Source: Regnicoccus_A sp014224355 (lineage in GTDB: Bacteria > Cyanobacteriota > Cyanobacteriia > PCC-6307 > Cyanobiaceae). Taken from it: a DNA stretch of 64,000 nt. The notes beneath the pieces were generated by a model. The model worked only from the letters and a program-made list of their open reading frames with translations, did no database searches and was not told the DNA's origin. Shown here in pieces: positions 1 through 9,384 of the stretch. Location: assembly GCF_050920705.1 (NCBI RefSeq), contig NZ_CP154799.1, forward strand, positions 496,001-560,000, read 5' to 3'. Within the stretch, counting starts at the first letter, position 1, and each line of letters starts with the position of its first letter. Made by a program: the position numbers and the translations under genes.

Positions 1-164
1 CGCAGTCGTTGGCGCAACCCCAGGGCCGCGGCGGGAGCGTCGCTGGGATAACTGGCGGCCAGTTTCTGGTAGTAGTCCTGCGGAAGGCAGTTCTGGATCA
101 CCAGATGCACGAAAGGGTCGTAGCGGATCACGGCACGGCTCAACCGCTCCAGCACGCTGTGCAC
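1..164 (-). CDS. Partial 2OG-Fe(II) oxygenase-like protein (N-terminus only)
   Basis: This gene runs off the left edge, and only about 54 N-terminal residues are visible. They read as real coding sequence, with a stretch around DPFVHLVIQNCLPQDYYQ followed by LAASYPSD. That resembles the opening of 2-oxoglutarate/Fe(II)-dependent dioxygenase-like proteins, where a short hydrophobic strand precedes a L-P-x-x-x-Y-x-x-L helix. The catalytic HxD...H motif lies outside the window, so the family call is tentative. The GTG start is chosen because an in-frame TGA lies only four codons upstream and a GAGGG Shine-Dalgarno-like run precedes it. The gene is divergent from purL across 47 bp, so the two promoters must share that space. 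Confidence 0.5.
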   Translation of the reverse strand, partial: MHSVLERLSRAVIRYDPFVHLVIQNCLPQDYYQKLAASYPSDAPAAALGLRQRL

Positions 165-211
165 CTGGGTCCACCCTCAGAGAAACTGAGACACTGTCGC
201 ATCGGCTCGCC

Positions 212-2599
212 GTGGTGAAATCCCCGCCGGACCCTTCATCGTTTTCCCTGCCCGGGGCCCTGCGCCAGGAGGGCCTGACCCAGGCCGACTACGAGGAGAT
301 CCGTCGCCGGCTCGGCCGTGATCCCAACCGGGCCGAACTGGGCATGTTCGGGGTGATGTGGTCGGAGCACTGCTGCTACCGCAACTCCAGGCCGCTGCTG
401 CAGGGCTTCCCCACCAGCGGCCCCCGCATCCTGGTGGGCCCGGGCGAAAACGCCGGCGTGGTGGATCTGGGCGAGGGGCAGCGACTGGCCTTCAAGATCG
501 AAAGCCACAATCACCCTTCGGCGGTGGAGCCGTTCCAGGGGGCGGCCACCGGGGTGGGCGGCATCCTGCGCGACATCTTCACCATGGGAGCCCGGCCGAT
601 CGCCCTGCTCAACGCCCTGCGCTTCGGGCCGCTCGAGGACGAGCGCAACGTGGGCCTGATGGAAGGTGTTGTGGCGGGCATTGCCCACTACGGGAACTGT
701 GTGGGGGTGCCCACCGTGGGTGGGGAGGTGGCCTTCGACCCCAGCTATTCGGGCAACCCCCTGGTCAATGCCATGGCCCTGGGGCTGATGGAGACCGAGG
801 AGATCGTCTGCTCCGGGGCTGTGGGGGTAGGCAATCCCGTGATGTACGTGGGCAGCACCACCGGCCGCGACGGGATGGGCGGCGCCAGCTTCGCCTCAGC
901 GGAGCTGAGCGCTGCCTCACTGGATGACCGCCCGGCGGTGCAGGTGGGGGACCCCTTCCTGGAGAAGGGGCTGATTGAGGCCTGCCTCGAGGCCTTCCAG
1001 AGTGGAGACGTGCTCGCGGCCCAGGATATGGGGGCTGCGGGTCTCACCTGCAGCTGCTCGGAGATGGCCGCCAAGGGGGGGCTGGGCATCGAGCTTGACC
1101 TCGATCGGGTTCCGGCTCGCGAGAGCGGCATGTCGGCCTATGAGTTCCTGCTCAGCGAGTCGCAGGAGCGGATGTTGTTCGTGGTCAGGCCCGGCAGCGA
1201 GGAGGCCCTGATGGCCAGCTTCCGCCGCTGGGGCCTGCAGGCCGCGGTGGTGGGTCGTGTGCTGGCCGACAACGTGGTGCGGGTGCTGAGGGAGGGAGTG
1301 GTCGCGGCCGAAGTTCCCGCCAGTGCCCTGGCCGATGACACCCCGATCAACCGGCACGAGCTGCTCAGCGAGCCACCCGCCGCCATCCAGGCGCACTGGC
1401 GCTGGAGCGAGACCGACCTCCCCGTCGCTGCCGCAGAGGGGATCACTCCCGCCAGCGGTCCCCTGGCCGGCCAGCCCCTCAGCTGGGGTGACGTGCTGCT
1501 CCGCCTGCTTGATGACCCCACCATCGCCAGCAAGCGCTGGGTCTACCGCCAGTACGACCATCAGGTGCAGGCCAACACCGTGGTCCCTCCCGGCGGTGCC
1601 GATGCGGCGGTCGTGCGCCTGCGGCCCCAGCAGGGTGAGGGCGCCCTGGCCGCGGCCAGCCGTGGCGTGGCCGCCTCCGTCGACTGCCCCAACCGCTGGG
1701 TGGCCCTCGATCCGGAGCGGGGGGCCGCAGCGGCGGTGGCCGAAGCCGCCCGCAACCTCAGCTGCGTCGGGGCCGAACCCCTGGCGGTGACCGACAACCT
1801 CAACTTCCCCTCCCCGGACACCCCCACCGGCTACTGGCAACTGGCCATGGCCTGTCGCGGATTGTCGGAAGCCTGCCGAGTGCTCGACACCCCTGTCACC
1901 GGCGGCAACGTCTCGCTCTACAACGAAACCCGACGGCCCGACGGCAGCCTGCAGCCGATCCATCCCACCCCTGTTGTGGGCATGGTGGGGCTCGTCCACG
2001 ACCTCGATCACGTCACCGGCCTCGGCTGGCAGGCTCCGGGTGATCGCCTCTGGCTGCTGGGGATGCCGCTGGCCGGGAGCGCCGAGGATGGACGGCTTGG
2101 TCTGGCCGCCTCCAGCTACCTGGAGAGCGTCCATGGTCTGGCAACGGGCCGGCCTCCCCTGACCGACCTGAGCCTGGAGCGGGCGGTGCAAGGCCTGTTG
2201 CGCCAGGGGATCGCCGCGGGCCTGGTGGCCTCAGCCCACGATCTCAGCGACGGGGGACTGGCGGTGGCGGCTGCCGAGGCCTGCATCGCCTCCGGCCTGG
2301 GGGCCATTGTTGAGCTGCCCTCCGGCGCTGGTCGTCTGGATCGGCTGCTGTTCGCCGAAGGGGGTGCCCGGGTGCTGATCTCCCTCAAGCCAGAGCAGGA
2401 GCAGGCCTGGCAGGAGCTGCTGGCTACGTCACCGCCACCGGGGCCGGCACCGCTGGCCACGCCGATCGGTCGGGTCGCTGAGTCAGCCACCGCCCTCAGT
2501 TTCGAGCAGGACGGCACGAACCTGCTCTCCCTGGCGGTGGAGGAGCTGCGGACCAGCTTTGAGGACGCTCTGCCGCGCCGCCTGGCCGCAACGGACTGA
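212..2599 (+). CDS. purL: Phosphoribosylformylglycinamidine synthase subunit PurL
   Basis: PurL catalyses the fourth step of de novo purine synthesis, converting FGAR to FGAM using ATP and ammonia delivered by PurQ. At 795 aa it is the small, PurS/PurQ-dependent form found in cyanobacteria and Gram-positives, not the 1,300-aa fused enzyme. Near the N-terminus MWSEHCCYRNS and KIESHNHPSAVEPFQGAATGVGG are the family's ATP/substrate signature. The second half repeats the AIRS-like fold (AVTDNLNFPSP, VTGGNVSLYNE, AHDLSDGGLAVAAAE). Two GTG codons in tandem (212 and 215) can start it, and no strong ribosome binding site separates them. purF follows 25 bp downstream on the same strand, giving a purL-purF operon typical of picocyanobacteria. 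In those genomes dnaN usually lies upstream, but here it does not. Confidence 0.97.
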   Translation: MVKSPPDPSSFSLPGALRQEGLTQADYEEIRRRLGRDPNRAELGMFGVMWSEHCCYRNSRPLLQGFPTSGPRILVGPGENAGVVDLGEGQRLAFKIESHNHPSAVEPFQGAATGVGGILRDIFTMGARPIALLNALRFGPLEDERNVGLMEGVVAGIAHYGNCVGVPTVGGEVAFDPSYSGNPLVNAMALGLMETEEIVCSGAVGVGNPVMYVGSTTGRDGMGGASFASAELSAASLDDRPAVQVGDPFLEKGLIEACLEAFQSGDVLAAQDMGAAGLTCSCSEMAAKGGLGIELDLDRVPARESGMSAYEFLLSESQERMLFVVRPGSEEALMASFRRWGLQAAVVGRVLADNVVRVLREGVVAAEVPASALADDTPINRHELLSEPPAAIQAHWRWSETDLPVAAAEGITPASGPLAGQPLSWGDVLLRLLDDPTIASKRWVYRQYDHQVQANTVVPPGGADAAVVRLRPQQGEGALAAASRGVAASVDCPNRWVALDPERGAAAAVAEAARNLSCVGAEPLAVTDNLNFPSPDTPTGYWQLAMACRGLSEACRVLDTPVTGGNVSLYNETRRPDGSLQPIHPTPVVGMVGLVHDLDHVTGLGWQAPGDRLWLLGMPLAGSAEDGRLGLAASSYLESVHGLATGRPPLTDLSLERAVQGLLRQGIAAGLVASAHDLSDGGLAVAAAEACIASGLGAIVELPSGAGRLDRLLFAEGGARVLISLKPEQEQAWQELLATSPPPGPAPLATPIGRVAESATALSFEQDGTNLLSLAVEELRTSFEDALPRRLAATD

Positions 2600-2624
2600 G
2601 GCACAATATGAAGGTAAAGGAAAG

Positions 2625-4106
2625 GTGAACGGGCCTGTGGCAAGCGCGCACACCACGCCGGAACGGCCCGACCGGATGGAGGAGGCCTGCGGGGTCTTCG
2701 CCGTCTACGCCCCTGGTCAGCAGGTGGCCAACCTCACCTACTTCGGCCTGTACGCCTTGCAGCACAGGGGTCAGGAGTCTGCTGGCATCGCGGTGTTCAA
2801 CGGCGCCAAGGTGAGGCTGCACAAGGACATGGGCCTCGTGAGCCAGGTCTTTGATCAGGACGTGCTCGAGCGCATGCCAGGCGATCTGGCCGTGGGCCAC
2901 AACCGCTATTCCACCACCGGAAGCAGTCGCGTCTGCAACGCTCAGCCGGTGGTGCTGATGACCCGCCTCGGTCCTTTTGCCCTGGCCCACAACGGCAATC
3001 TCGTCAATGTGGAGGATCTGCGTCAGTCGGTGCAGGCCAGTGAGATCCAGTTCACCTCCACCACCGATTCCGAGCTGATTGCCTTCGCCCTCCAGCACGC
3101 CGTTGATGGGGGGCTGGGCTGGGAGGAGGCGATTCGCGATGCCGCTGGCCGTTGTCGTGGGGCCTTCAGCCTGGCGATCGGCACTCCCGATGGTCTCTTC
3201 GCCCTGCGCGACGGCCACGGGGTCCGGCCGCTGGTGTTCGGCCACATCGGCGACAAGCACCAGGGCCAGTGGGTGGTGAGCAGTGAAACCTGCGGGCTCG
3301 ACATCATCGGCGCCGCCTATGACGGCGATGTGGGTCCCGGCGAGCTGATTCGCTTCAGCGCCGGTGATCCGTTGCCGGCCCGCCAGCGCTGGTGCGAGGA
3401 GCCCACCAAGCTCTGTGTGTTCGAGATGATCTACTTCGCCCGACCCGACAGCCGTTTCTTCGGTGAATCGCTCTACAGCTACCGCCACCGCATCGGGGAG
3501 GTGCTGGCGCGGGAAACGGCCGTCGCGGCCGACATCGTGATCGGTGTTCCCGATTCCGGGATTCCTGCCGCCATCGGTTTTTCCAAGGCCAGTGGCATTC
3601 CCTTTGCCGATGGCCTGATCAAGAATCGCTATGTGGGCCGCACCTTCATTCAACCCACCCAGGCGATGCGGGAGGCGGGCATTCGCGTCAAGCTCAACCC
3701 TCTGCCGGATGTGCTGGCGGGCAAGCGGGTGGTGGTGATCGACGACTCGATCGTGCGTGGCACCACCAGCCGCAAGCTGGTGCTGGCCCTGCGCGAGGCC
3801 GGCGCTACGGAGGTGCACATGCGCATCAGCTCACCCCCGGTCACCCACCCCTGTTTTTACGGCATCGACACCGACAACCAGGACCAGCTGATCGCCGCCC
3901 GGCTCAATCTGGCCGAGATCAGCGACCATCTCGGCGTCGATTCCCTCGCCTACCTCAGCCAGGAGGGCATGCTCGAGGCCGCCCACGACCAGGCCTCCCA
4001 TTTCTGCACGGCCTGCTTCGATGGCAACTACCCGATCGAGATGGATGACGCGGTGCGCTCCAGCAAGTTGATGCTCGAACCCACGGGTCTGGCGGCACGG
4101 GTCTGA
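2625..4106 (+). CDS. purF: Amidophosphoribosyltransferase PurF
   Basis: PurF catalyses the committed step of purine synthesis, making 5-phosphoribosylamine from PRPP and glutamine. The Ntn glutaminase domain begins at MEEACGVFAVY. Cys22 should become the N-terminal nucleophile after propeptide removal. The PRPP loop VVVIDDSIVRGTTS lies in the C-terminal half. Cysteines in TKLCVFEM, HPCFYGID and FCTACF match the four ligands of the Bacillus-type [4Fe-4S] cluster, so an oxygen-labile Fe-S PurF is inferred. The GTG start at 2625 is preceded by a purine-rich AAAGGAAAG ribosome site. The frame stays open further upstream into purL, but that extension is unlikely. The length of 493 aa fits the family. 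It ends 18 bp from the convergent topoisomerase gene. Confidence 0.96.
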   Translation: MNGPVASAHTTPERPDRMEEACGVFAVYAPGQQVANLTYFGLYALQHRGQESAGIAVFNGAKVRLHKDMGLVSQVFDQDVLERMPGDLAVGHNRYSTTGSSRVCNAQPVVLMTRLGPFALAHNGNLVNVEDLRQSVQASEIQFTSTTDSELIAFALQHAVDGGLGWEEAIRDAAGRCRGAFSLAIGTPDGLFALRDGHGVRPLVFGHIGDKHQGQWVVSSETCGLDIIGAAYDGDVGPGELIRFSAGDPLPARQRWCEEPTKLCVFEMIYFARPDSRFFGESLYSYRHRIGEVLARETAVAADIVIGVPDSGIPAAIGFSKASGIPFADGLIKNRYVGRTFIQPTQAMREAGIRVKLNPLPDVLAGKRVVVIDDSIVRGTTSRKLVLALREAGATEVHMRISSPPVTHPCFYGIDTDNQDQLIAARLNLAEISDHLGVDSLAYLSQEGMLEAAHDQASHFCTACFDGNYPIEMDDAVRSSKLMLEPTGLAARV

Positions 4107-4124
4107 GGGTCTGAGCCATGCACC

Positions 4125-6587
4125 TCAGCTGAGCAAGGGCACCAGCTCCACAACGGTTTCAGCCGTTGAACAGGGCCAGAGTGGATCCCTGGGGTCCTGC
4201 TCCCCGGTACTCAGCTCCAGACTGTCGACTTCCAGGCGCAGGCTGCGGCCTGTGGAGAACCTCAGGGCCACGATCGAGGTTCCTCCCGCCTGCAGATCGA
4301 CCAGTTCATCCTGCCGCTGACTGAAGCGCAGACCGATCTGACCCAGGTCGCCGCGCTCGCAGCGGCGCAGGCTCTTGACCGCGAGCCGCCTGAGCTGGCC
4401 CAGGCGGCTGACCAGGAGCACATCGGCCCCTGGATCGACGCAGGCAGCCCCCACCACCCTTTCGCCGGGGAGCAGGCGCAACAGCATCGGACCCTGGGCG
4501 GCCTTGCCCATCAGCGGCAGGCTGGAGTCGTTGACCGCCAGCCTGAGCAGTCGACCGGTGGTGCTGGCCACCACCAGGTCCTGCTCGTCCGCGCAGGGGA
4601 CGACCCGGCTCAGCCGCACGCCCTCCTTGAGTTTGAGCACCGTGGCGGCCCGGCCGGAGAGTTCGCGGAAGGTGTCGATCGGCAGGCGTTTGAAGCGGCC
4701 ATCGCTGCTGAGCAGGCCCAGGGTTCCACCGCTTTGCTCCGGCATGGGCAGCAACTGCACCACCGGATCGCCCACCAGGCTTTCGGGCAGGAACTTCTCC
4801 AGCGATCCGGGCTGCTGGGCAGCGAACTCCCAGCGCAGCAGGGCCACCCGTCCACTGGCGCTGAAGGCCAGCAACGCGGGCTTCTGGGCCACGGGCAGGA
4901 TCAGGCGTGCCGGAGCCGGATGCTCCCCCAGTGGTGCCGCTTCATCCAGGTGCAGCCGCCCCAGCATCTGGGGTGCCACGATCCGCACCACGCCGTCGGC
5001 CTGGATCAGCAGCCGTCCATCTCCGGGCAGGGCGTCGAGGGCCTGCTGGCGCTGCAGTTCGGTGTTGGGGCGCACCGCTGCCGCCCGCTGGGCCACCAGC
5101 TCGTCGCCACCGGCCACCAGCCGGGTGCGGCGGGGGGTGGCAAAGCGCTTCTTGAGGGTCTTGAGTTCAGCCACCATGGCGTTGAGCAGGGCCTGGCGAT
5201 CGTCGAGCAGGTGGCGGAGCCGTTCCCGCTCCTGCACCAGGTCCACCGACTCCTGGCGCAGTCCGTCCTGCTCCAGGCTGGTCAATCGGCGCAGAGGCAT
5301 CGCCAGCACGGCATCGGCCTGACGCTCGCTCAGATCGAAATGCACCTGCAGGCTGGCCCTGGCGCTGGCGGCATCACTGGCGGCCTGGATCCGCTCGATC
5401 ACCTCTGCCAGGGCTTCGAGTGCCCGGATCAGTCCCTCCACCACCTCCAGCCGGTCCTCGGTACGGCGCAGGGCATGGCTGATGCGGCGGATCAGGGTGT
5501 GTTCCCGGTATTCCAGGAAGTGGCTCAGCATCCGGCGCAGGCTGAGCTGCTGGGGCTGGCCGTTGACCAGGGCCAGCAGGATGGCCCCGAAATTGCTCTG
5601 CAAGGACGTGCGCCGTTGCAGGTCGGCGAGCACCTTGTCGGCGTCGGCATCCCGGCGCAGCTCGATCACCACCCGCATCCCTTCCCGGTCGCTCTCGTCG
5701 CGGATGTCGGCGATGCCGCCGATCTTGCCGTCGTTCACCTGCTCGGCGAGCTTCTCGATCCAGCCCGCCTTGCTCAGCTGATAGGGCAACTCGGTGATCA
5801 CCACGGCACTGCGCCGGTGCCGACCCTTGCCGGGTTGCACCTCCTCGATGTGGGCGATGCCACGCATCGGAATGCTGCCGCGACCCTGCAGGTAGGTGTC
5901 GCGCACGCCGCTGCCCACCAGCACCTCCCCACCGGTGGGGAAGTCGGGTCCGGGCACGAGCTCCAGCAGCTTCTCGTCGCTCAGCTCAGGCTTGCGGATC
6001 AGGGCGATCAGGGCTTCCACCACCTCGCCGAGATTGTGGGGAGGGATGCTGGTGGCCATGCCCACGGCGATGCCTGAGCAGCCGTTCAGCAGCAGGAACG
6101 GCAACTGGGCGGGCAGCACGGTGGGCTCCTGCTGGGAGCCATCGAAGTTGGAGGCGAAATCGACCGTGTCGTTTCCGATCTCATCGAGCAGAGCCTGGTG
6201 GGCGATCGGCGCCAGCCGGGTTTCGGTGTAGCGCATGGCGGCCGGTGGATCGTCATCGACCGAACCGAAGTTGCCGTGACCATCCAGCAGGGGATGGCGG
6301 CTGGCGAAGGTCTGGACCAGCCGCACCAGGGCGTCATAGACCGCCTGGTCGCCGTGGGGGTGGTACTTGCCCAGCACATCCCCCACCACCCGGGCGCACT
6401 TGCGGTAGGGCCGGTCCGGGGTCAGGCCCAGTTCATGCATCGCGAACAGGATGCGCCGCTGAACCGGCTTGAGGCCATCGCGCACATCGGGCAGGGCGCG
6501 GCCCACGATCACGCTCATGGCGTACTCGAGGTACGACCGTTGCATCTCCTGATGCAGGGCGATCGGCTGGACGCGCTCCTCGGCCAT
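4125..6587 (-). CDS. DNA topoisomerase (gyrase/topo IV) subunit A
   Basis: This is the type IIA topoisomerase breakage-reunion subunit, which cuts and reseals duplex DNA in a heterotetramer with a GyrB/ParE ATPase. The N-terminus has RALPDVRDGLKPVQRRILFAM (written here with spaces removed: RALPDVRDG, then LKPVQRRILFAM). The KYHPHGD helix follows, and RYTETRL contains the catalytic tyrosine. The C-terminal 300 residues form degenerate beta-pinwheel blades (SDGRFKRL, TTGRLLRLA, RLGQLRRLA). I see no canonical GyrA-box QRRGGKG, so this paralogue may act as a relaxing or decatenating topo IV rather than a supercoiling gyrase. Picocyanobacteria carry another gyrA elsewhere. At 820 aa it is of normal length. 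The product name is certain at family level; gyrA versus parC is not resolved. Confidence 0.92.
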   Translation of the reverse strand: MAEERVQPIALHQEMQRSYLEYAMSVIVGRALPDVRDGLKPVQRRILFAMHELGLTPDRPYRKCARVVGDVLGKYHPHGDQAVYDALVRLVQTFASRHPLLDGHGNFGSVDDDPPAAMRYTETRLAPIAHQALLDEIGNDTVDFASNFDGSQQEPTVLPAQLPFLLLNGCSGIAVGMATSIPPHNLGEVVEALIALIRKPELSDEKLLELVPGPDFPTGGEVLVGSGVRDTYLQGRGSIPMRGIAHIEEVQPGKGRHRRSAVVITELPYQLSKAGWIEKLAEQVNDGKIGGIADIRDESDREGMRVVIELRRDADADKVLADLQRRTSLQSNFGAILLALVNGQPQQLSLRRMLSHFLEYREHTLIRRISHALRRTEDRLEVVEGLIRALEALAEVIERIQAASDAASARASLQVHFDLSERQADAVLAMPLRRLTSLEQDGLRQESVDLVQERERLRHLLDDRQALLNAMVAELKTLKKRFATPRRTRLVAGGDELVAQRAAAVRPNTELQRQQALDALPGDGRLLIQADGVVRIVAPQMLGRLHLDEAAPLGEHPAPARLILPVAQKPALLAFSASGRVALLRWEFAAQQPGSLEKFLPESLVGDPVVQLLPMPEQSGGTLGLLSSDGRFKRLPIDTFRELSGRAATVLKLKEGVRLSRVVPCADEQDLVVASTTGRLLRLAVNDSSLPLMGKAAQGPMLLRLLPGERVVGAACVDPGADVLLVSRLGQLRRLAVKSLRRCERGDLGQIGLRFSQRQDELVDLQAGGTSIVALRFSTGRSLRLEVDSLELSTGEQDPRDPLWPCSTAETVVELVPLLS

Positions 6588-6663
6588 CCGGTTCTGAGGT
6601 CTGAGGGCTGAAGGCGCTCAGCCTACAGATCCCGTCTGGGGTGGCCCAATCCCACGGCCGGCT

Positions 6664-7581
6664 TCACTCTTCTCCGGAACCGTCATCCCTGGAGTCTTCA
6701 CCCTCGCTGCTGCCGGTGGCATTGGCATTGGCGCGGTCGGTGGCGGCTTTGATCGCCGGGTTCTTGAGCAGCAGGCGGGTGCTGTCGCGCAGCCGTGGTC
6801 CCCAGAGTTGTTCCTTCTGGTAGGCCTCGAGCACGTAGTTGGGCTCGATCGCCAGAGCCTCACTGGCCATCTCCAGCGCTTCCTTCTGGTCGGCGGGCCT
6901 GGCATTCAGCGCCGCCGCCAGGGCCAGCATGGGTTCGGCGGCCTTGGGATTGATCTCCAGGGCCCGACGCCAACGGCGGATGGCGTCGTCGTTGCGGCCG
7001 AGCTCGTAGAGCACCAGTCCCTGGTTGTTGATCGCCTCCCAGAAATCCCGGCGCAGCCCCGAGGCCCTCTCGAACGACCTCAGGGCTGCCTGGGGATCGT
7101 TCAGGAGCAGGCGAGCGTTGCCCAGATCGAAGTGAGCACCTGGATTCTTGCCGTCGATCCTCAGTCCGGTTTCCAGCAGACCCACCGCCTGGCCCGGCTG
7201 ACCGTCCCGCAGGGCCAGGGAGCCTTCCGCGAACCAGATGCCGGGATTGCGGGGATCGAGTTCCTTGGCCCGCGCCAGGGACTGGCCGGCGGCCTTGATC
7301 TCGTTGCTGCGCAGCTGAGCTTCCGCCAGCAGCACCCAGCCGCGGGGGTCGTTCGGCAACAGCTGCACCGTCAGGGCGGCCAGCCGGGCCGCGTCATCAG
7401 CCTGTCCAAGCCGAAGCAGACGAGTGGCCGCCTGGGCGATGCCCAGCCCCGCCGCCTCCAGCTCCTCACCCTTGGGGACGTACACGTAGGGCACCAGGGC
7501 CCGCGCCGATGGGGCAGAGCCGATCACCAGGGCCAGGGCCAGAGGAGCCGTCGCCAGACGTTTGAACCAGCGCGGAGCCAT
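6664..7581 (-). CDS. Exported tetratricopeptide-repeat protein
   Basis: A 305-aa protein whose N-terminus (MAPRWFKRLATAPLALALV) is a basic-hydrophobic signal sequence ending near SARA. It is therefore predicted to enter the periplasm or thylakoid lumen. The body consists of TPR-like helical hairpins, for example WVLLAEAQLRSNEIKAAGQS, GIWFAEGSLALRDGQPGQAV, AHFDLGNARLLLNDPQAALR and NNQGLVLYELGRNDDAIRRW. The acidic tail is rich in Ser, Glu and Asp. An open frame continues upstream, but the signal peptide fixes the ATG at 7581. It lies between queG and the topoisomerase gene on the same strand, a position conserved in Prochlorococcus/Synechococcus as I recall it. TPR proteins are assembly scaffolds; the partner is unknown. 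Confidence 0.88.
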   Translation of the reverse strand: MAPRWFKRLATAPLALALVIGSAPSARALVPYVYVPKGEELEAAGLGIAQAATRLLRLGQADDAARLAALTVQLLPNDPRGWVLLAEAQLRSNEIKAAGQSLARAKELDPRNPGIWFAEGSLALRDGQPGQAVGLLETGLRIDGKNPGAHFDLGNARLLLNDPQAALRSFERASGLRRDFWEAINNQGLVLYELGRNDDAIRRWRRALEINPKAAEPMLALAAALNARPADQKEALEMASEALAIEPNYVLEAYQKEQLWGPRLRDSTRLLLKNPAIKAATDRANANATGSSEGEDSRDDGSGEE

Positions 7582-7619
7582 GCCAGCCTTCGATCTGGAA
7601 TGCAGCCTAAGTGCCAGCT

Positions 7620-8576
7620 TCAGGGGTCTGTCTCCGCCTGGGCTGAGCGCAGATTGCGTCGCCACATCCAGGGTTTGATCCGTCGCAGGGCGGAGCCTCT
7701 TAGCCGTTGGTCCCAGTCGGCATCGCTCCAGCACAGCGCCTCGTCGGCGTGCAGGTTCAGCATCCAGTCCCTGGGCTGCAGGTCGGGATCGTCCGAGCTG
7801 GGAATCGCCTGCTGGTTCCAGGGGCAGACGTCCTGGCAGATGTCGCAACCGGCCACCCAGGGCCCCATGGCGGCGGCCATCTCCGCGGGCAGCGTTTCGT
7901 CCCTGTTCTCAATGGTGTGATAGGCCAGACAGCGGCGGGCATCGACCACGAAGGGCTCGCTGATGGCGCCGGTGGGGCAGGCGTCGAGGCAGCGGCTGCA
8001 GCGGCCGCAGAGTGGTTCCGCCGGTGCATCGCCGGGGAGATCGGCCGTGGTGAGCAGGTGACCGATCAACATCCATGAACCCCGCCGGGGGTGGATCAGA
8101 TTGCCGTTTTTTCCGATCCAGCCGAGACCGGCCTGCTCGGCCCAGGCCTTGTCCAGGAGGGGAGCGCTGTCGACGCAGGCCCGCCAGCCCACGTCGGGGC
8201 AGCGGGCCTCCAGCCAGCGCCCCAGCCGGCGCAGGCGCCCATCGATCACCCGGTGGTAGTCCCTGCCCCAGCCGTAGCGGGCGACCGCCAGGCTCCCCGG
8301 TGCCCGTCCTGTGGCGACGTGATAGTTCAGGCCCACTGCCAGCAGGCTGCGTACCCCTGGCAACAGGCTGGTGACATCGCGGCGGCGGGGGTCGGCCATC
8401 CAGGCCATGCCGGCCTGATGACCGGCCTCCAGCCAGCGCTCCAGCGCCGCATTCCGCAGGGGCAGCCGCCCATCCCCGGGCAGAGCGGCCAGGCCCACCG
8501 GCTCGAATCCCAGGTCCCTGGCCTGATCCTTGAGCGCCGTGGCCAGCTCCTGAAGCCGGACGCCCGAGCCAGCCAT
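7620..8576 (-). CDS. queG: Epoxyqueuosine reductase QueG
   Basis: QueG carries out the last step of queuosine synthesis on tRNA, reducing epoxyqueuosine with cobalamin and two [4Fe-4S] clusters. The 318-aa product has the two ferredoxin-like cysteine motifs: CGRCSRCLDACP near residue 193 and CDICQDVCPWN near residue 243. The upstream signature GWIGKNGNLIHP is also family-typical. ATG at 8576 starts a product of normal length; a longer reading frame has no better signal. Need for cobalamin fits with cbiD elsewhere in the window. It is transcribed towards the TPR gene 38 bp away, and away from the HpsJ-like gene that starts 64 bp upstream. Confidence 0.95.
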   Translation of the reverse strand: MAGSGVRLQELATALKDQARDLGFEPVGLAALPGDGRLPLRNAALERWLEAGHQAGMAWMADPRRRDVTSLLPGVRSLLAVGLNYHVATGRAPGSLAVARYGWGRDYHRVIDGRLRRLGRWLEARCPDVGWRACVDSAPLLDKAWAEQAGLGWIGKNGNLIHPRRGSWMLIGHLLTTADLPGDAPAEPLCGRCSRCLDACPTGAISEPFVVDARRCLAYHTIENRDETLPAEMAAAMGPWVAGCDICQDVCPWNQQAIPSSDDPDLQPRDWMLNLHADEALCWSDADWDQRLRGSALRRIKPWMWRRNLRSAQAETDP

Positions 8577-8640
8577 GGCGGCCGGTCGATGGGGATGGCC
8601 TGATCTCACCCGTACAGTTGCCCCTGATCGCCATCCTGCT

Positions 8641-9287
8641 TTGACCACTGCCCCTTCCGGCCGTCTTGGCTATCTCCTGCGTTGGCTCGGCCTCACCCTC
8701 GTCGTGCTGCTGGGGCTGCAGCTGGCCGCCGTTGTCTCCGCCTGGAGCTGGGAGGAGGAAGCCTTTCGTCAGATGGTGATCGAGCGTTTGATCACCCAGT
8801 CGCCGATGGCGCTGGTGGGCCTGCTGCTGGCCCTGTTCGGCTCCCGTCTCGATCAGAGCGATGCCCGCACCCCCTGCGCTGGCTGGTTGCCGTTCTGGCT
8901 GCACTCCTGGCGATTGCCCTGGCGGTGTCGGTGCCGGTGGCGATCAGCGGCGACGGCGTGCTCACCGCCAAGACCGAGCAGACCCTGACGGCCCAGCGCA
9001 GCCAGCTGGAGATGGCCAGGCAGCAGAGCCAGAATCCCCAGGTGCTCGAGCAACTGGTGCGTCAGGCCGAGCAGTCGGGCCAGGTGCCACCTCAGGCCAC
9101 CGATGAGCAGAAGCAGGAGGCCGCCCGCGGTTTCATCGACCGCCAGCTTCAGCAGATGGAGCAGCAGGTCGAGGAGGCGGAGAGGACCCAGGCCATGGCG
9201 GTGAATCAGCGTCGCTATGCCGGCACCGGCTCGGCCGTGGTCCTGGCGGTGGCCTTCACCCTTCTGGCTCTAGCCGCCCTGATCTGA
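8641..9287 (+). CDS. HpsJ-like membrane protein, split by a frameshift
   Basis: Two reading frames join to give one protein of about 215 aa. The first part has a hydrophobic helix (LRWLGLTLVVLLGLQLAAVV) and ends near GSRLDQSDARTP. The second resumes at LRWLVAVLAALLAIALAVSV, followed by a Gln-rich predicted coiled coil (QLEMARQQSQ, QLQQMEQQVEEAERTQ) and a last membrane helix. The break is at the five-C run at 8870-8874; one more C restores the frame. The layout of membrane helix, helix, coiled coil and helix matches HpsJ-like proteins of cyanobacteria, named for hormogonium polysaccharide secretion, whose role in unicellular species is unclear. The start is probably the TTG at 8641, before TTAPSGRLGYL. 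A sequencing error is more likely than a true pseudogene. Confidence 0.7.
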
Positions 9288-9384
9288 ACCTGCACGGCGA
9301 GGAACCGGTCTGAAACTTCTGCCCGCCCTGTCGGCTGGCTAGGTTGCAGGCAGCATTCCGAACAACGGACAACCGGAACCATCC

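Noticed and set aside
917..2191. A 424-codon frame opposite purL
   Set aside because: Low-complexity His/Gly/Gln-rich translation without family similarity.
4734..6077. A 447-codon frame opposite the topoisomerase gene
   Set aside because: Same composition artefact; the minus-strand gene has all catalytic motifs.
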